Shown here in pieces: positions 6,632 through 15,540 of a stretch of DNA of 36,409 bases. The notes below the pieces were generated by a model. It did not search any database and was not told the DNA's origin. It saw nothing but the letters and a program-made list of their open reading frames with translations. Both the position numbers and the translations under genes were made by a program. Position 1 is the stretch's first letter, and every line of letters starts with the position of its first letter. This DNA comes from CAYJLW01 sp964370965 (GTDB lineage: Bacteria; Actinomycetota; Acidimicrobiia; UBA2766): NCBI GenBank assembly GCA_964370965.1, contig CAYJLW010000042.1:1-36409 (forward strand). The letters are read 5' to 3'.

Positions 6632-7972
6632 ATGAAATTCGACACGGGCGACACCGCCTGGATGCTCGCCTCGGCCGCCTTGGTGCTGTTCATGACGCCG
6701 GGGCTGGCGATGTTCTACGGCGGCATGGTGCGGGGCAAGAACGTCCTCGCCACGATCATGCAGAGCTTCTTCTGCATGGCTCTCGTGAGCGTGCTCTGGT
6801 TCGTGATCGGCTACAGCCTCGCCTTCGGGCCGTCCAAGGGCGGGATCATCGGTGGTCTCGACTACGCGTTCCTGCGGGACCTCGCCACCCCATGGGGCAA
6901 GGACCTCACGATCCCCCCGATGGTCTTCATGGTGTACCAGCTCATGTTCGCCATCATCACGCCGGCGCTGATCACAGGCAGCTTCGCCGAGCGTATGAAG
7001 TTCTCGGCGTTCTTCCTCTTCATCGCCCTCTGGTCCATCCTCGTGTACAGCCCGGTCGCCCACTGGGTGTTCAGCCCCGAGGGCTGGCTCTTCAAGCAGG
7101 GGGCCCTCGACTTCGCCGGAGGCACGGTCGTGCACGTCAACGCCGGAGTCGCCGGCCTCATGACCGCGATCGTGCTCGGGCGCCGCAAGGGCTGGCCCGA
7201 GCAGGCCGTCCATCCGCACAACCTCACGATGACGCTCCTGGGAGCGGGCATCCTGTGGTTCGGGTGGTTCGGCTTCAACGGCGGCTCCGCCCTCGGCGCC
7301 TCGCCCCTGGCCGCGTCGGCGTTCACCGTCACCCACATGGCGGCCGCCGCCGGGGCGCTCTTCTGGGTGATCGCCGAGTGGATCAAGGACGGCAAGCCCA
7401 CGACGCTGGGCATCGCCTCCGGGGCCGTCGCCGGCCTCGTGGCGATCACGCCCGCCTCCGGGTACGTGGGCACGGCTGCCGCGATCGGCATCGGCCTCGC
7501 CGCCGGCGTGGTCTGCTACCTGGCCGTGGGCCTGAAGTTCCGCTTCCGCTACGACGACTCCCTTGACGTCGTGGGCGTCCACCTCGTGGGCGGCATGCTC
7601 GGGGCGCTCGCCACGGGGTTCTTCGCCTTGAAGGCGATCAACCCCGCCGGGGGGGCCGACGGTCTCGTCGCCGGGGAGCCGGTCCTCGTCCTCAAGCAGA
7701 TCCTCGGCATCGCCGCCACCCTCGTCTACTCGGGGGCCGTGACCTTCGTCCTCCTCAAGATCGTCGACAAGGTCATCGGCCTGCGTGTGGATGAAGAGGC
7801 GGAGGAGACCGGCCTCGATCTCGCCGAGCATTCCGAGGTGGGCTACAGCTTCGTCGACCTCGGCGGGCGCATCACCGGCTCCAGCGCCGGCGGGTTCACG
7901 GTGGCATCGAGCGGGGCGTCCGCAGGTGGCGGGGGCCTCACCCGCTCCGACAGTGGCTCCAAGGAGGGCTGA
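6632..7972 (+). CDS. amt: Ammonium transporter (Amt family)
   Basis: Trimeric membrane channel for ammonium/ammonia. The 446-residue protein has about 11 hydrophobic segments from the N-terminal DTGDTAWMLASAALVLFM onward. It shows VVHVNAGVAGL, carrying the first pore histidine, GWFGFNGGSAL, and GVHLVGGMLGA, carrying the second pore histidine region. A hydrophilic Gly/Ser-rich tail of about 60 residues is cytoplasmic. The ATG at 6632 follows GGAGGA (6623..6628); a GTG directly before it (6629) is possible but too close to the ribosome site. glnK begins one base after the stop, so the two form an operon, and the GlnR-type array upstream points to induction by nitrogen limitation. Confidence 0.96.
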   Translation: MKFDTGDTAWMLASAALVLFMTPGLAMFYGGMVRGKNVLATIMQSFFCMALVSVLWFVIGYSLAFGPSKGGIIGGLDYAFLRDLATPWGKDLTIPPMVFMVYQLMFAIITPALITGSFAERMKFSAFFLFIALWSILVYSPVAHWVFSPEGWLFKQGALDFAGGTVVHVNAGVAGLMTAIVLGRRKGWPEQAVHPHNLTMTLLGAGILWFGWFGFNGGSALGASPLAASAFTVTHMAAAAGALFWVIAEWIKDGKPTTLGIASGAVAGLVAITPASGYVGTAAAIGIGLAAGVVCYLAVGLKFRFRYDDSLDVVGVHLVGGMLGALATGFFALKAINPAGGADGLVAGEPVLVLKQILGIAATLVYSGAVTFVLLKIVDKVIGLRVDEEAEETGLDLAEHSEVGYSFVDLGGRITGSSAGGFTVASSGASAGGGGLTRSDSGSKEG

Positions 7973-7973
7973 G

Positions 7974-8312
7974 GTGAAGCTCATCACCGCGATCATCAAG
8001 CCGCACCGGCTCGGGGACGTGAAGGAGGCGCTGCGCGAGCGGGGCGTCGCCGGCATGACCGTGTCCGAGGTACAGGGCTTCGGCCGCCAGCGGGGCCACA
8101 CGGAGGTGTACCGCGGGGCCGAGTACCAGGTGGACTTCGTCCCCAAGCTCCGCATCGAGGTGCTCGCCGCCGACGACGACGCCAACGGGATCGCCGAGAC
8201 CATCGCGGCTTCGGCGCGTACCGGTTCCATCGGTGACGGCAAGCTCTGGATCAGCGACGTGGAGCACGTCACCCGCATCCGCACCGGCGAGGCCGGCCCG
8301 GACGCCCTCTGA
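7974..8312 (+). CDS. glnK: Nitrogen regulatory protein P-II (GlnB/GlnK)
   Basis: Trimeric signal protein that binds ATP/ADP and 2-oxoglutarate and, when paired with amt, usually blocks the channel when nitrogen is plentiful. The 112-residue protein starts MKLITAIIKPHRL (GTG start) and has the T-loop with Tyr51 in GAEY, the site modified by uridylylation or, in actinomycetes, adenylylation. It also has the conserved VPKLRIEVL and GDGKLWI segments; TGSIGDGK is the nucleotide-binding B-loop. Its start lies 1 base past the amt stop, indicating translational coupling. A strong hairpin follows at 8315. Confidence 0.97.
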   Translation: MKLITAIIKPHRLGDVKEALRERGVAGMTVSEVQGFGRQRGHTEVYRGAEYQVDFVPKLRIEVLAADDDANGIAETIAASARTGSIGDGKLWISDVEHVTRIRTGEAGPDAL

Positions 8313-8314
8313 TA

Positions 8315-8340
8315 CAGGGGGGGAGCGAGCTCCCCCCCTG
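8315..8340 (+). terminator. Hairpin terminator after amt-glnK
   Basis: CAGGGGGGGAG (8315..8325) and its exact complement (8330..8340) form an 11-bp perfect stem with loop CGAG, starting 2 bases after the glnK stop. There is no U-tract, so it resembles actinobacterial stem-only terminators. It may act for both convergent genes. Confidence 0.65.
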
Positions 8341-8425
8341 GCTCCCCTTCCAGGCCTGCACGCCGTCCCGCCAGGCAGGTCGGCGCGTACCGGGAGCGGC
8401 CGCGGGTCACGCCACCCCGAGACGG

Positions 8426-9022
8426 TCAACCCTCTATGTAGAGACGGAGGTCGCCCGCGAGACGGTCGACCTCCTGGGCCGCCTTCTCCGCATCAGCCTG
8501 TGTCACGGCGCAGGCGCCGGCCGCGTCCACGCAGTCGAGGAGACGGCGGGCGGCGTCGGAGTACGCGCCCAGCGCGCCGCTCAGGGAGGCGACCGCCGGG
8601 GCGAGGCGGCCTCCGGCCGGGTAGGCGGCGAGGCTGTCGGCGAGGGGGGGGACTGTGTCGGAGAGATGGGCAGGCAACGCGGACAGGGCCCCCGGGGCGA
8701 CCGCGCCGGCGGCGGGGCGGGCGAGGAGGAGTTGCAGCGGGACGTCGAGGGCCTCCTCCTCGGTCTGGGAGACGGGGTCGAGGAGTCCGGCGGGCTCGGA
8801 CGCCGAGCGGTGGCGGTGCACCAGGAGGACGCTGCCGCCCACGATGAGGACGAACCCGGCCAGCGCTGCGACCAGGCGGACGCCTGCAGGGACGGTGTCT
8901 CCGTTTCGAGGCCGGCGCCCCCGGTGAGGCGGCGTCCCGGTCGTGTCCGGCGGACCGCCGGGGGCCACGTTCTGCCCCGGTGGTGCCCAGGTGGCGGGGT
9001 GTGGCGGCGAAACCGTCTGCAT
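8426..9022 (-). CDS. Hypothetical single-pass membrane protein
   Basis: I do not recognise a family. The 198-residue product has a Pro/Gly-rich N-terminal segment (1..46), one transmembrane helix near 48..68 (LVAALAGFVLIVGGSVLLV), and a helical, Ala/Leu-rich outer domain of about 130 residues. That domain holds two cysteines near residues 163 and 169 that could form a disulfide. The topology is probably N-in, C-out. A GGAG ribosome site precedes the ATG at 9022. It is convergent with glnK and divergent from the acyl-CoA synthetase gene. The role is unknown. Confidence 0.7.
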   Translation of the reverse strand: MQTVSPPHPATWAPPGQNVAPGGPPDTTGTPPHRGRRPRNGDTVPAGVRLVAALAGFVLIVGGSVLLVHRHRSASEPAGLLDPVSQTEEEALDVPLQLLLARPAAGAVAPGALSALPAHLSDTVPPLADSLAAYPAGGRLAPAVASLSGALGAYSDAARRLLDCVDAAGACAVTQADAEKAAQEVDRLAGDLRLYIEG

Positions 9023-9079
9023 GCTCCAGTGATCGGCGCGAGGGGGGGCCGTCTACAGCGCCCGCCTCGCGAGGTGGCG

Positions 9080-9085
9080 TAGCCT
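9080..9085 (+). promoter_or_regulatory. Candidate -10 box of the acyl-CoA synthetase gene
   Basis: TAGCCT ends 8 bases before the ATG at 9094, leaving room for at most a base or two of leader. Confidence 0.35.
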
Positions 9086-9093
9086 GGCGGCCC

Positions 9094-10737
9094 ATGGAGT
9101 TCTGCGCGTCCGACCTCATGGGGGCGATCGCCGCCGTCGTGCCCGAGCGGGAGGCGCTGGTGAGCGCCCGTGACCGCCTTTCGTGGGAGGCGTTGGACCG
9201 CCGTGTCACCGCCGCCGCCCGCGCGTTCAGTGCCCGGGGCCTCGGTTGCCACGGCGACGTCGCCCGTGCCGAGCGCACCGCCAGCGTGCAGGACCACGTG
9301 GGTCTCCTCATGGGCAACTGCCCCGAGTATCTCGAGGCCATGATGGGCGCCTTCCGCGCCCGGGCCGTGCCTGTGAACGTGAACTACCGCTACACCTCCG
9401 GGGAGGTCGCGTACCTGCTCGGCAGTGCCGACCTCACGTCCGTCGTGTACCAGACCCGCTACGGCCCCGCCCTGGGCGCGGCGCTCGAGGCCGCCGGGGC
9501 GGGCCGCGTACGTCTCCTCGTCCACGTCCCCGACGATTCCGGAGTCCCGCCGCTGCGAGGCTCGGTGGCCTTCGAGGAGTTCCTGGCGGCGGCCCCGGCG
9601 GCCCCGGCGGGGCCCGAGTTGCCCGCTTGCGCGGGCGACGACCGCTACATCCTCTGCACGGGGGGGACGACGGGCTTCCCGAAGGGCGTCCTCTGGCGCC
9701 AGGAGGATCTCTATTTCGCCGCTCTCGGCGGGTCGGCGAAGGGCTACGCCCGTCCCGAGGAGGTCGTCGAGGCCGTGGCCGCCAGGTCGCGGACGCTCGT
9801 CGGCCTCCCCGCGTCGCCCTTCATGCACGGCGCCGGGCACTGGTCCGCGATGATCATCTGGTTCGCCGGCGGCACGGTCGTCATCCCTGAGCGCCCCGAC
9901 GGCCTCGACCCGGCGGGCCTGTGGCGCACCGTCGAGGCGGAGCGGGTGGTCTACCTCGCCGTGGTCGGCGACGCCTACCTCCGCCCGCTCCTGGACGAGC
10001 TCGACCGCGGGGCCTACGACGTCTCGTGCCTGAAGTTCGTGACCACGAGCGGGGCGATCACGTCGCCGAGCACGAAGACGGCACTCCTGGAGCGGATCCC
10101 GGGCCTGCGCATCATCGACACGCTGGGCGCGTCCGAGGCGGGGGCGCAGGCCACGGAGACCGTCGGCGTCCGGGCCGGCGCCGACGCGCGCTTCGCGCTC
10201 GCGGAGTCCGCCAGGGTCGTGCGCCTCGACGGCGACGGCGAGTGCGGGGTCGGCGAGGAGGGCCTCCTCGCCCAGACCGGCCGCGTCCCCCTCGGCTACT
10301 ACGGAGACCCGGCGAAGACGGCGGAGACGTTCCCCGTGATCGCCGGCGTACGGTACGCGATTCCCGGTGACCACGCCGTACGCCTGGAGAGCGGTGAGAT
10401 CCTCCTGCGGGGGCGGGGGAGCCAGTGCATCAACACAGGCGGCGAGAAGGTCTTCCCCGAGGAGGTCGAGCAGGTCCTGAAGTCCCATCCGGACGTCGCC
10501 GACGCTCTCGTCGCCGGCGTGGCCGACCCCCGCTGGGGCCAGACGGTGGGAGCTGTCGTGGCGCTGCGCCCCGGTGCAGACGTGGGCCCCGACGACCTCG
10601 CCGCACACGTGCGCGAGCGTCTCGCCGGGTTCAAGGCACCCCGGCGCTGGGTCCTGCAGGCGGCCCCCGTGGGCCGGAACGCGATCGGCAAGCCGGACTA
10701 CGCCTGGGCGCGCGAGGTGCTCGCGTCGCCTACCTGA
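9094..10737 (+). CDS. Acyl-CoA synthetase (AMP-forming), FadD-like
   Basis: ANL-superfamily ligase that activates a carboxylic acid to the acyl-adenylate and then the CoA thioester. The 547-residue protein has the phosphate-binding loop CTGGTTGFPKG (188..198), the acyl-binding/adenylate motif LGASEAG, the hinge-region YYGDPAKTAETF, GEKVFPEEVE, and a C-terminal NAIGKPDY whose Lys is the adenylation lysine. The ATG at 9094 gives the canonical N-terminus; upstream extension would run into non-coding sequence before the divergent gene. Best fit is a medium/long-chain or cyclic-acid CoA ligase; the exact substrate is not evident. Confidence 0.92.
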   Translation: MEFCASDLMGAIAAVVPEREALVSARDRLSWEALDRRVTAAARAFSARGLGCHGDVARAERTASVQDHVGLLMGNCPEYLEAMMGAFRARAVPVNVNYRYTSGEVAYLLGSADLTSVVYQTRYGPALGAALEAAGAGRVRLLVHVPDDSGVPPLRGSVAFEEFLAAAPAAPAGPELPACAGDDRYILCTGGTTGFPKGVLWRQEDLYFAALGGSAKGYARPEEVVEAVAARSRTLVGLPASPFMHGAGHWSAMIIWFAGGTVVIPERPDGLDPAGLWRTVEAERVVYLAVVGDAYLRPLLDELDRGAYDVSCLKFVTTSGAITSPSTKTALLERIPGLRIIDTLGASEAGAQATETVGVRAGADARFALAESARVVRLDGDGECGVGEEGLLAQTGRVPLGYYGDPAKTAETFPVIAGVRYAIPGDHAVRLESGEILLRGRGSQCINTGGEKVFPEEVEQVLKSHPDVADALVAGVADPRWGQTVGAVVALRPGADVGPDDLAAHVRERLAGFKAPRRWVLQAAPVGRNAIGKPDYAWAREVLASPT

Positions 10738-10825
10738 CGGTGCCGGGCGGCGCGCCGGTTGGTGCGTGCAGCCGGCGGCCATGTGTCATGTGTCCGCAAC
10801 GGCACCCGCCGCTCGCGCCAAGGGG

Positions 10826-11725
10826 TCAGTGCTCCGCGGGCGCTCCCAGCCAGTCGAGGATCCGCGGGACCACACGCTCCGGGGCCTCCTGGAGGAGGAA
10901 GTGGCCCACTCCGTCCACGATCTCCACGTCGTAGGGACCCGTGCAGAAGGGGGTCTGGTCGCCGATCACGCCCGGTGAGATGCAGCCGTCGTCGGCACCG
11001 AAGAGGAGCCTCACGGGCACGGACACCGGTGACGCCATCGCCACCCTCTCCGCCGCATACGCCGGGCTCTGGGCCGCCGGGCTCAGCGACGCCCGGTAGT
11101 AGTCGAGCGCCGCCCCGAGACGGGCCGGGTCGCCCAGCGCCTCCCGCAGCCCGGCACGGTCGGCGTCCGTGCGCAGCCAGCCGGGCGACCAGTCCGTGAC
11201 GAGACGCTCGAGGAAGGAGAGGTCGTCCGCCCCCGCGATGAGCTCCCCGAGGCCGGGGAGTTGGAAGACGAACATGTACCAGGAGCGCTTCTGTTGGTCG
11301 TAGTCGGCGAGGAGGTGAGGGGCGAAGGACGCCGGGTGCGGCACGGACATGGTCACGGCCCGGGCGACGAGATCCGGGCGGGCGGCGGCGAGGCCGTACG
11401 TGACGGCAGCACCCCAGTCGTGGCCCACGAGCACCGCTGGGCGGCCGGCGCCGAGGCGCTCCACGATCCCGCGGGCGTCGGCCACGGCGGCGGCGGCGTC
11501 ATGCACGCCGTCCCGGGCGAGGCCGCTGGGCGCGTATCCCCGCAGCCAGGGGGCGACGGCGTGGTAACCGGAATCGGCGAGAGCGGGAAGGAGAGTTGCC
11601 CAGGATCTGGCGTGGTCGGGGAAGCCGTGCAGGCACAGCGCCAGCGGTGCCCCGGGATCGCCCGCCTCCAGGTAGGCGAGGTCGACGGTGGGGAGATCGA
11701 GGCGGGATTCCCGGACGTCATGCAT
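10826..11725 (-). CDS. Alpha/beta hydrolase, epoxide-hydrolase-like
   Basis: A 299-residue alpha/beta-hydrolase. HGFPDHARSW carries the HG oxyanion motif; the nucleophile elbow is GHDWGA, with Asp rather than Ser as nucleophile, as in epoxide hydrolases and haloalkane dehalogenases. A cap domain with Tyr residues (WYMFVFQLPG, YYRAS) follows, and the catalytic His lies in GVGHFLLQEAPE near the C-terminus. DDGCISPG probably holds the acid. Cap tyrosines favour epoxide hydrolase over dehalogenase. The ATG at 11725 follows a TATTCT box by 7 bases. It is convergent with the acyl-CoA synthetase and divergent from the lipoprotein gene. Confidence 0.9.
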   Translation of the reverse strand: MHDVRESRLDLPTVDLAYLEAGDPGAPLALCLHGFPDHARSWATLLPALADSGYHAVAPWLRGYAPSGLARDGVHDAAAAVADARGIVERLGAGRPAVLVGHDWGAAVTYGLAAARPDLVARAVTMSVPHPASFAPHLLADYDQQKRSWYMFVFQLPGLGELIAGADDLSFLERLVTDWSPGWLRTDADRAGLREALGDPARLGAALDYYRASLSPAAQSPAYAAERVAMASPVSVPVRLLFGADDGCISPGVIGDQTPFCTGPYDVEIVDGVGHFLLQEAPERVVPRILDWLGAPAEH

Positions 11726-11732
11726 CCCTGGC

Positions 11733-11738
11733 AGAATA
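11733..11738 (-). promoter_or_regulatory. Candidate -10 box of the epoxide-hydrolase-like gene
   Basis: TATTCT on the minus strand, 7 bases before the ATG at 11725. It is close to the TATAAT consensus and positioned for a leaderless transcript. Confidence 0.45.
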
Positions 11739-11899
11739 GGAGTGATCACGCCGGTTCCTCCGGTCCCCCGGGGAGGAGCCGGGAGCGCCCGTGGCGAATC
11801 CGACCACTTAGGAGGACGCCGAACCGGCGCACTCCCAGAGCCACCCCGTGGCGCTCGCAGCCCCCACCTTGACGCACCGCACCGGAGCGCAGGCACCGC

Positions 11900-12616
11900 A
11901 TGACCCTCCGCAAGGCCTTCACCGCCCTTCTCGCCGCAGCGGCCCTCACGGCGGCGGCGTGCGCGCCGGCGCCCAAGGGCCGTATCGAGGGCAAGGTCGA
12001 CCTCTCCCGGGGGGCGCCCGGTGGCCCCGACGGCTTCGCCAACCCCACGGCGTCCCCCACCGCCGCCGGCGGCGCGGAGGAGACCACCGGCGTGAACGGT
12101 GAGAGCGCCTCCGGGTTCCCGTTCGGACCGTCCGGGAGCAGTTCGCCGTCGGGGTCGTCGAGCTCGTCGTCGTCCTCGTCCGGCGGGTCCTCCTCGGGGA
12201 AGCGGGCGAACGCGAAGGCGAACTGTTCGGGCTCGGCGTCCTCGATCCTCCCCTCGCGCATCAACGGGTTCCAGACCCAGTCCATCCCCGACCCCACGGG
12301 CGGGGCGAACGAGCTCAAACAGGCCGGCCTGAAGGACGTCACCGGTCTGCAGGTGAGTCAGAACGGCCAGGCGGCGGGCGTCCTCACGGCGATGCTGTTC
12401 GAGTCCTCCTCCAGCCCGCTCGTGAACCAGCTCGTGCAGTCCCTGTCGTCCTCGGCGGGGAGCTCCAAGAAGAGCGTCGGGGGCACGACCGTCTACGTGC
12501 AGGGTTCCGGGTCCCAGGTCGTCTACACGTGGCAGCACTGCGCGAACGCCGTGGTGATCATGAACGCCACGAGTCAGACGGCCGCCGACCAGATCACACA
12601 GGCCGTCCTGAGCTGA
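11900..12616 (+). CDS. Hypothetical lipoprotein with serine-rich linker
   Basis: No family recognised. The 238-residue protein begins with a lipoprotein signal: MTLRKAF, a hydrophobic stretch, and a lipobox ending TAAAC with Cys21 as the lipidated residue. Residues 30..100 are low complexity (Gly, Ser, Pro, with a run of nine Ser), a likely wall-spanning linker. Residues 105..238 form a compact domain with one or two cysteines and alternating hydrophobic strands (TTVYVQGSGSQVVYTW, NAVVIMNA), resembling small substrate-binding or stability domains. It is convergent with dtd, with 4 bases between the stop codons. Probably an envelope protein of unknown role. Confidence 0.8.
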   Translation: MTLRKAFTALLAAAALTAAACAPAPKGRIEGKVDLSRGAPGGPDGFANPTASPTAAGGAEETTGVNGESASGFPFGPSGSSSPSGSSSSSSSSSGGSSSGKRANAKANCSGSASSILPSRINGFQTQSIPDPTGGANELKQAGLKDVTGLQVSQNGQAAGVLTAMLFESSSSPLVNQLVQSLSSSAGSSKKSVGGTTVYVQGSGSQVVYTWQHCANAVVIMNATSQTAADQITQAVLS

Positions 12617-12620
12617 CCCG

Positions 12621-13088
12621 TCACGGGGCGGCGCCCGGGGCTCCCGGAGCCGGCACGTCCAGCACGATCGTCACCGGTCCGTCGTTCACGAGTTCCACGG
12701 CCATGTGGGCCCCGAACACCCCGGTCGCCACGCTGAGCCCGCGCTCGCGGAGCTCGGCAACGACGAGGTCGACGAGCGGGGCGGCGACCTCGGGGCGGGC
12801 GGCGGACGCGAAGCTCGGCCGTCGTCCCCGGGACACGTCGGCGCAGAGGGTGAACTGGCTCACCACCAGGACTCCGGCCCCCGTGTCGCCGAGGGCGGTG
12901 TCGATCGGCCCGTTCGGCCCGGGGAGGAGGCGGATGCCGGCCACCCGGTCGGCGAGCTTGCGGGCGGTGGCGTCGTCGTCGCCGGTGCACACCCCGACGA
13001 GGACGACGTAGCCCACCGTGATCGCGGCCACGACCTCGCCCTCGACCGTGACGCTCGCCCGGGAGACGCGCTGGATGACTCCTCGCAT
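12621..13088 (-). CDS. dtd: D-aminoacyl-tRNA deacylase
   Basis: Removes D-amino acids (and glycine mischarged on tRNA-Ala) from tRNA. The 155-residue protein starts MRGVIQRVSRASVTVEG, the family's standard N-terminus. It holds both active-site motifs: SQFTLCADVSRGRRPSF and, near the C-terminus, ELVNDGPVTI, the NxGPVT-type motif with Asp between Asn and Gly. Length and motif spacing are normal. The ATG at 13088 is preceded by TACGAT with 7 bases between, suggesting a leaderless message. Confidence 0.96.
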   Translation of the reverse strand: MRGVIQRVSRASVTVEGEVVAAITVGYVVLVGVCTGDDDATARKLADRVAGIRLLPGPNGPIDTALGDTGAGVLVVSQFTLCADVSRGRRPSFASAARPEVAAPLVDLVVAELRERGLSVATGVFGAHMAVELVNDGPVTIVLDVPAPGAPGAAP

Positions 13089-13095
13089 CCCCGGG

Positions 13096-13101
13096 ATCGT
13101 A
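13096..13101 (-). promoter_or_regulatory. Candidate -10 box of dtd
   Basis: TACGAT on the minus strand, exactly 7 bases upstream of the dtd ATG. Same geometry as several other genes in the window. Confidence 0.4.
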
Positions 13102-13209
13102 CGGTCCGGAGCGGCTCGGGGGGGCCGAACCCGCCAAGGCCGTCCGGGACTCCGCCTACTTACCCGCCGGCCGGTGCCGATCCGTGGGTGACATGACTGG
13201 AGCTCTCCG

Positions 13210-15417
13210 ATGATCATGTCCGCGGTCGGGGTCGAGTGCCCGCTGGGACTCGGGCTGGGCCGTGCCGTCCCGCTCGACCCGGCGGCGCCCCTCGTGGCGG
13301 TGCACTCCGATTCCACGGCGGACGAAGTCGCCACCGGCCTTCGGGAGGCCCGGGGGCGCCAGGACGGCGGGACCGTGGTGGTCGCAGGGCTGCACATGGC
13401 TTCACCCGCGGTGGTGGCGGTTGTCGAGCGGCTCCTCTCCACCGGTGACGGAGGCGGTGTCGTCCTGGCGGCGGCGGGACCGCTGCCGGTACGCCTGCGG
13501 GCCTACCTCGCCGACGTGAGGCGGGCCGAGCCGGATGTGGCGGCGATCCCGGACCCGACTGTGGCGAGCTTCGGCGGGGGCTGGCCGGAGGCCGTCCACG
13601 TGGGGCCCGACGGTGTCCCCGTGCCCTCCTCCGCCCTGCGACGTTTCATGGACGAGACACGGGAGGCGCTGGCGGAGGAGTACCGCATGGCCGTGCTCGT
13701 CGCCGCCGCGGAGGACGGCCTCAGCCCCGAGGAGGTCGCGGCCTGCCTCGCAGAGGACGGCTTCCGCGTGCTCGACGGTCTCGCGACCCTGGAGCGCCTC
13801 GGGGTCCTGGCATGGGCGGGCGGCCGGGCCCACACGGCCTTCCCCGCCGTCGGCCATGCTCTCCTGGAGACGGAGGCGCAGCGGGTGTGGGCGATGGGTT
13901 GCATCCTCCGCAATGCCCCGCGAGGTGCCGGGGTGGTCGCGGCGGCGACGGCCCATCTCGACGACGCCATGCTCATCGGGTCCTCCTCGAATGTCCTGGA
14001 GGCGCTCGCCGCCGCCGAGCACGCCCGCGACGCGGATGCGTGGGAGGCGCTCGCGGGGCGTCTGTCGGCAGCCACTCCGGCGGACCTGCGCACGGCCGGG
14101 CTGGTGTCGGCGGGACGCCTGGCGCTCTACCGGGGCCGACTCGCCGACGCCGACGCCGCCCTGGAACGGCTCCGCCGGGAGCCGGCGGGGGCGGTGCCGC
14201 CCGCGGAGCTCGACAAGCTGGGCGCCGCCTGCCGTCTCGTGGGTCTCCGCGGCCTCGCCGTGGTCGCCGAAGCCGGCCAGCCCGACCCGCAGTTGCACGT
14301 CCTGGCGTCGGGGGGCGACGGTCCCGCCGGGGCGGAGGCGCTGGGGGACGTGTTCGCCGCCGCGACCGGGGACGCCTCCGCCGAGGTGGCGTCGATCCTG
14401 CACGCCGCGCGGCGGACCCCGGGCGAGCCGGCTCTCCTGCGGGCGTTCGCCCTCTGCCTGCTGGAGGACGTCGCCGCCGCCCGGGCGGTCGACCTGCGCC
14501 GGGACCCCTACGGCAGCGCCTTGGCCCCTCTCGTGGAGACGTCCTGTCTCGTGCTCGAGGGACGCTTCCTCCAGGCGGAGGGCGACTTCGACGCGCTCGT
14601 CGGGGGGCGGTGGGACGACCTCTCCCCCCTGCACGCGGCGCTCCGGCTCTGGATAGCCACGGGCAGCGGCGCCGAGGCCACGCGCCGGGCGCTCGGTCTC
14701 GTCGCTCCGTGGCCGGCGCTCCAGACCGGCGGCCTCGGCATAGCCGCCCTGCGGGCGCGGGCGGCGGCGACGACCGGCCGGGACGGAGAGGCCCGGTCGG
14801 GTTGGCTGGAGGTGTGGGACCGCCTCTCGGGCCTCGGCCTCTTCGGCGTCCTGGCGATCTTCGCCCACGACGTCCTCGACGTCCTCGCCTTCCGGCCCGA
14901 GATCGCCGTCGTCGCCGACGCTGAGGCCCCGGGGCCGTTGGGCCCCTACGGTGTGCTCGCCCGCAGGATGCGCGACGGCGACGCACGCGGGATCGTGGCC
15001 GGCATCGAGGACCGGCCGTCGTCGCCCTACCGTCTCGCCCGTACGCTGCGCCTCCTGGGCCGCCTCTGCGTCGAGACCGACGACCTCGATTCCGCCCGCC
15101 GCCACCTCGAGCGCGCCGAGGCCGTCTTCGACATGCTGGGGGCCCCGGTGGACGCCGCTGCCTGCCGTGTGGCCGTGAGACGTTTCGACCCCCGCTACCG
15201 CTGGGAACCCGGGGCGGCCCAAGGGGGACGCGACGGGCTCAGCGCCCGCGAGCGCGAGGTGCTCGCCCTCGTCGTCGAGGGGCTCACGAACAAGGAGATC
15301 GCCGCCCAGCTCCACGTGGCGCCGGCGACGGTGAAGACCCACGTGGGCTCTCTCCTGCGGACCTTCGGGGTGAGCTCGCGTGACGAGCTCGGCCGGGCCG
15401 GGGCCGCCCACGTCTGA
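13210..15417 (+). CDS. LuxR-family transcriptional regulator with degenerate ATPase domain
   Basis: A 735-residue protein whose C-terminus (about 675..730) is a LuxR/FixJ helix-turn-helix: LSAREREVLALVVEGLTNKEIAAQLHV then ATVKTHVGSLLRTFGV. The size and the long Ala/Leu-rich helical middle (TPR-like repeats) fit the large LAL/MalT-type regulators. These normally carry an N-terminal NTPase, but here no Walker A P-loop exists. The segment that aligns with Walker B and what follows (VVVAGLHMASPAVVAVVERLL) has Ala-Gly where the acidic residues belong. An in-frame stop at 13189..13191 excludes a longer start, and GGAG at 13199 supports ATG 13210. It is transcribed toward the adjacent sulfatase and may control it; that is inference. 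Confidence 0.87.
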   Translation: MIMSAVGVECPLGLGLGRAVPLDPAAPLVAVHSDSTADEVATGLREARGRQDGGTVVVAGLHMASPAVVAVVERLLSTGDGGGVVLAAAGPLPVRLRAYLADVRRAEPDVAAIPDPTVASFGGGWPEAVHVGPDGVPVPSSALRRFMDETREALAEEYRMAVLVAAAEDGLSPEEVAACLAEDGFRVLDGLATLERLGVLAWAGGRAHTAFPAVGHALLETEAQRVWAMGCILRNAPRGAGVVAAATAHLDDAMLIGSSSNVLEALAAAEHARDADAWEALAGRLSAATPADLRTAGLVSAGRLALYRGRLADADAALERLRREPAGAVPPAELDKLGAACRLVGLRGLAVVAEAGQPDPQLHVLASGGDGPAGAEALGDVFAAATGDASAEVASILHAARRTPGEPALLRAFALCLLEDVAAARAVDLRRDPYGSALAPLVETSCLVLEGRFLQAEGDFDALVGGRWDDLSPLHAALRLWIATGSGAEATRRALGLVAPWPALQTGGLGIAALRARAAATTGRDGEARSGWLEVWDRLSGLGLFGVLAIFAHDVLDVLAFRPEIAVVADAEAPGPLGPYGVLARRMRDGDARGIVAGIEDRPSSPYRLARTLRLLGRLCVETDDLDSARRHLERAEAVFDMLGAPVDAAACRVAVRRFDPRYRWEPGAAQGGRDGLSAREREVLALVVEGLTNKEIAAQLHVAPATVKTHVGSLLRTFGVSSRDELGRAGAAHV

Positions 15418-15540
15418 GCGGGTGGGGGATGGGCGGGGCGGGGAATCCACCTCCGTGGCGGATGCGGGCGCGTGACCCGGGACGTTACGTTGGGCGGGGA
15501 CAGCCCGGGGCTGAGGTGCGACCCCCGAAAGGACGTCACG

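Noticed and set aside
10753..10777. Terminator between the acyl-CoA synthetase and the epoxide hydrolase
   Set aside because: CGCCGG/CCGGCG makes just 6 bp with a 13-base loop; in sequence this GC-rich it is not convincing.
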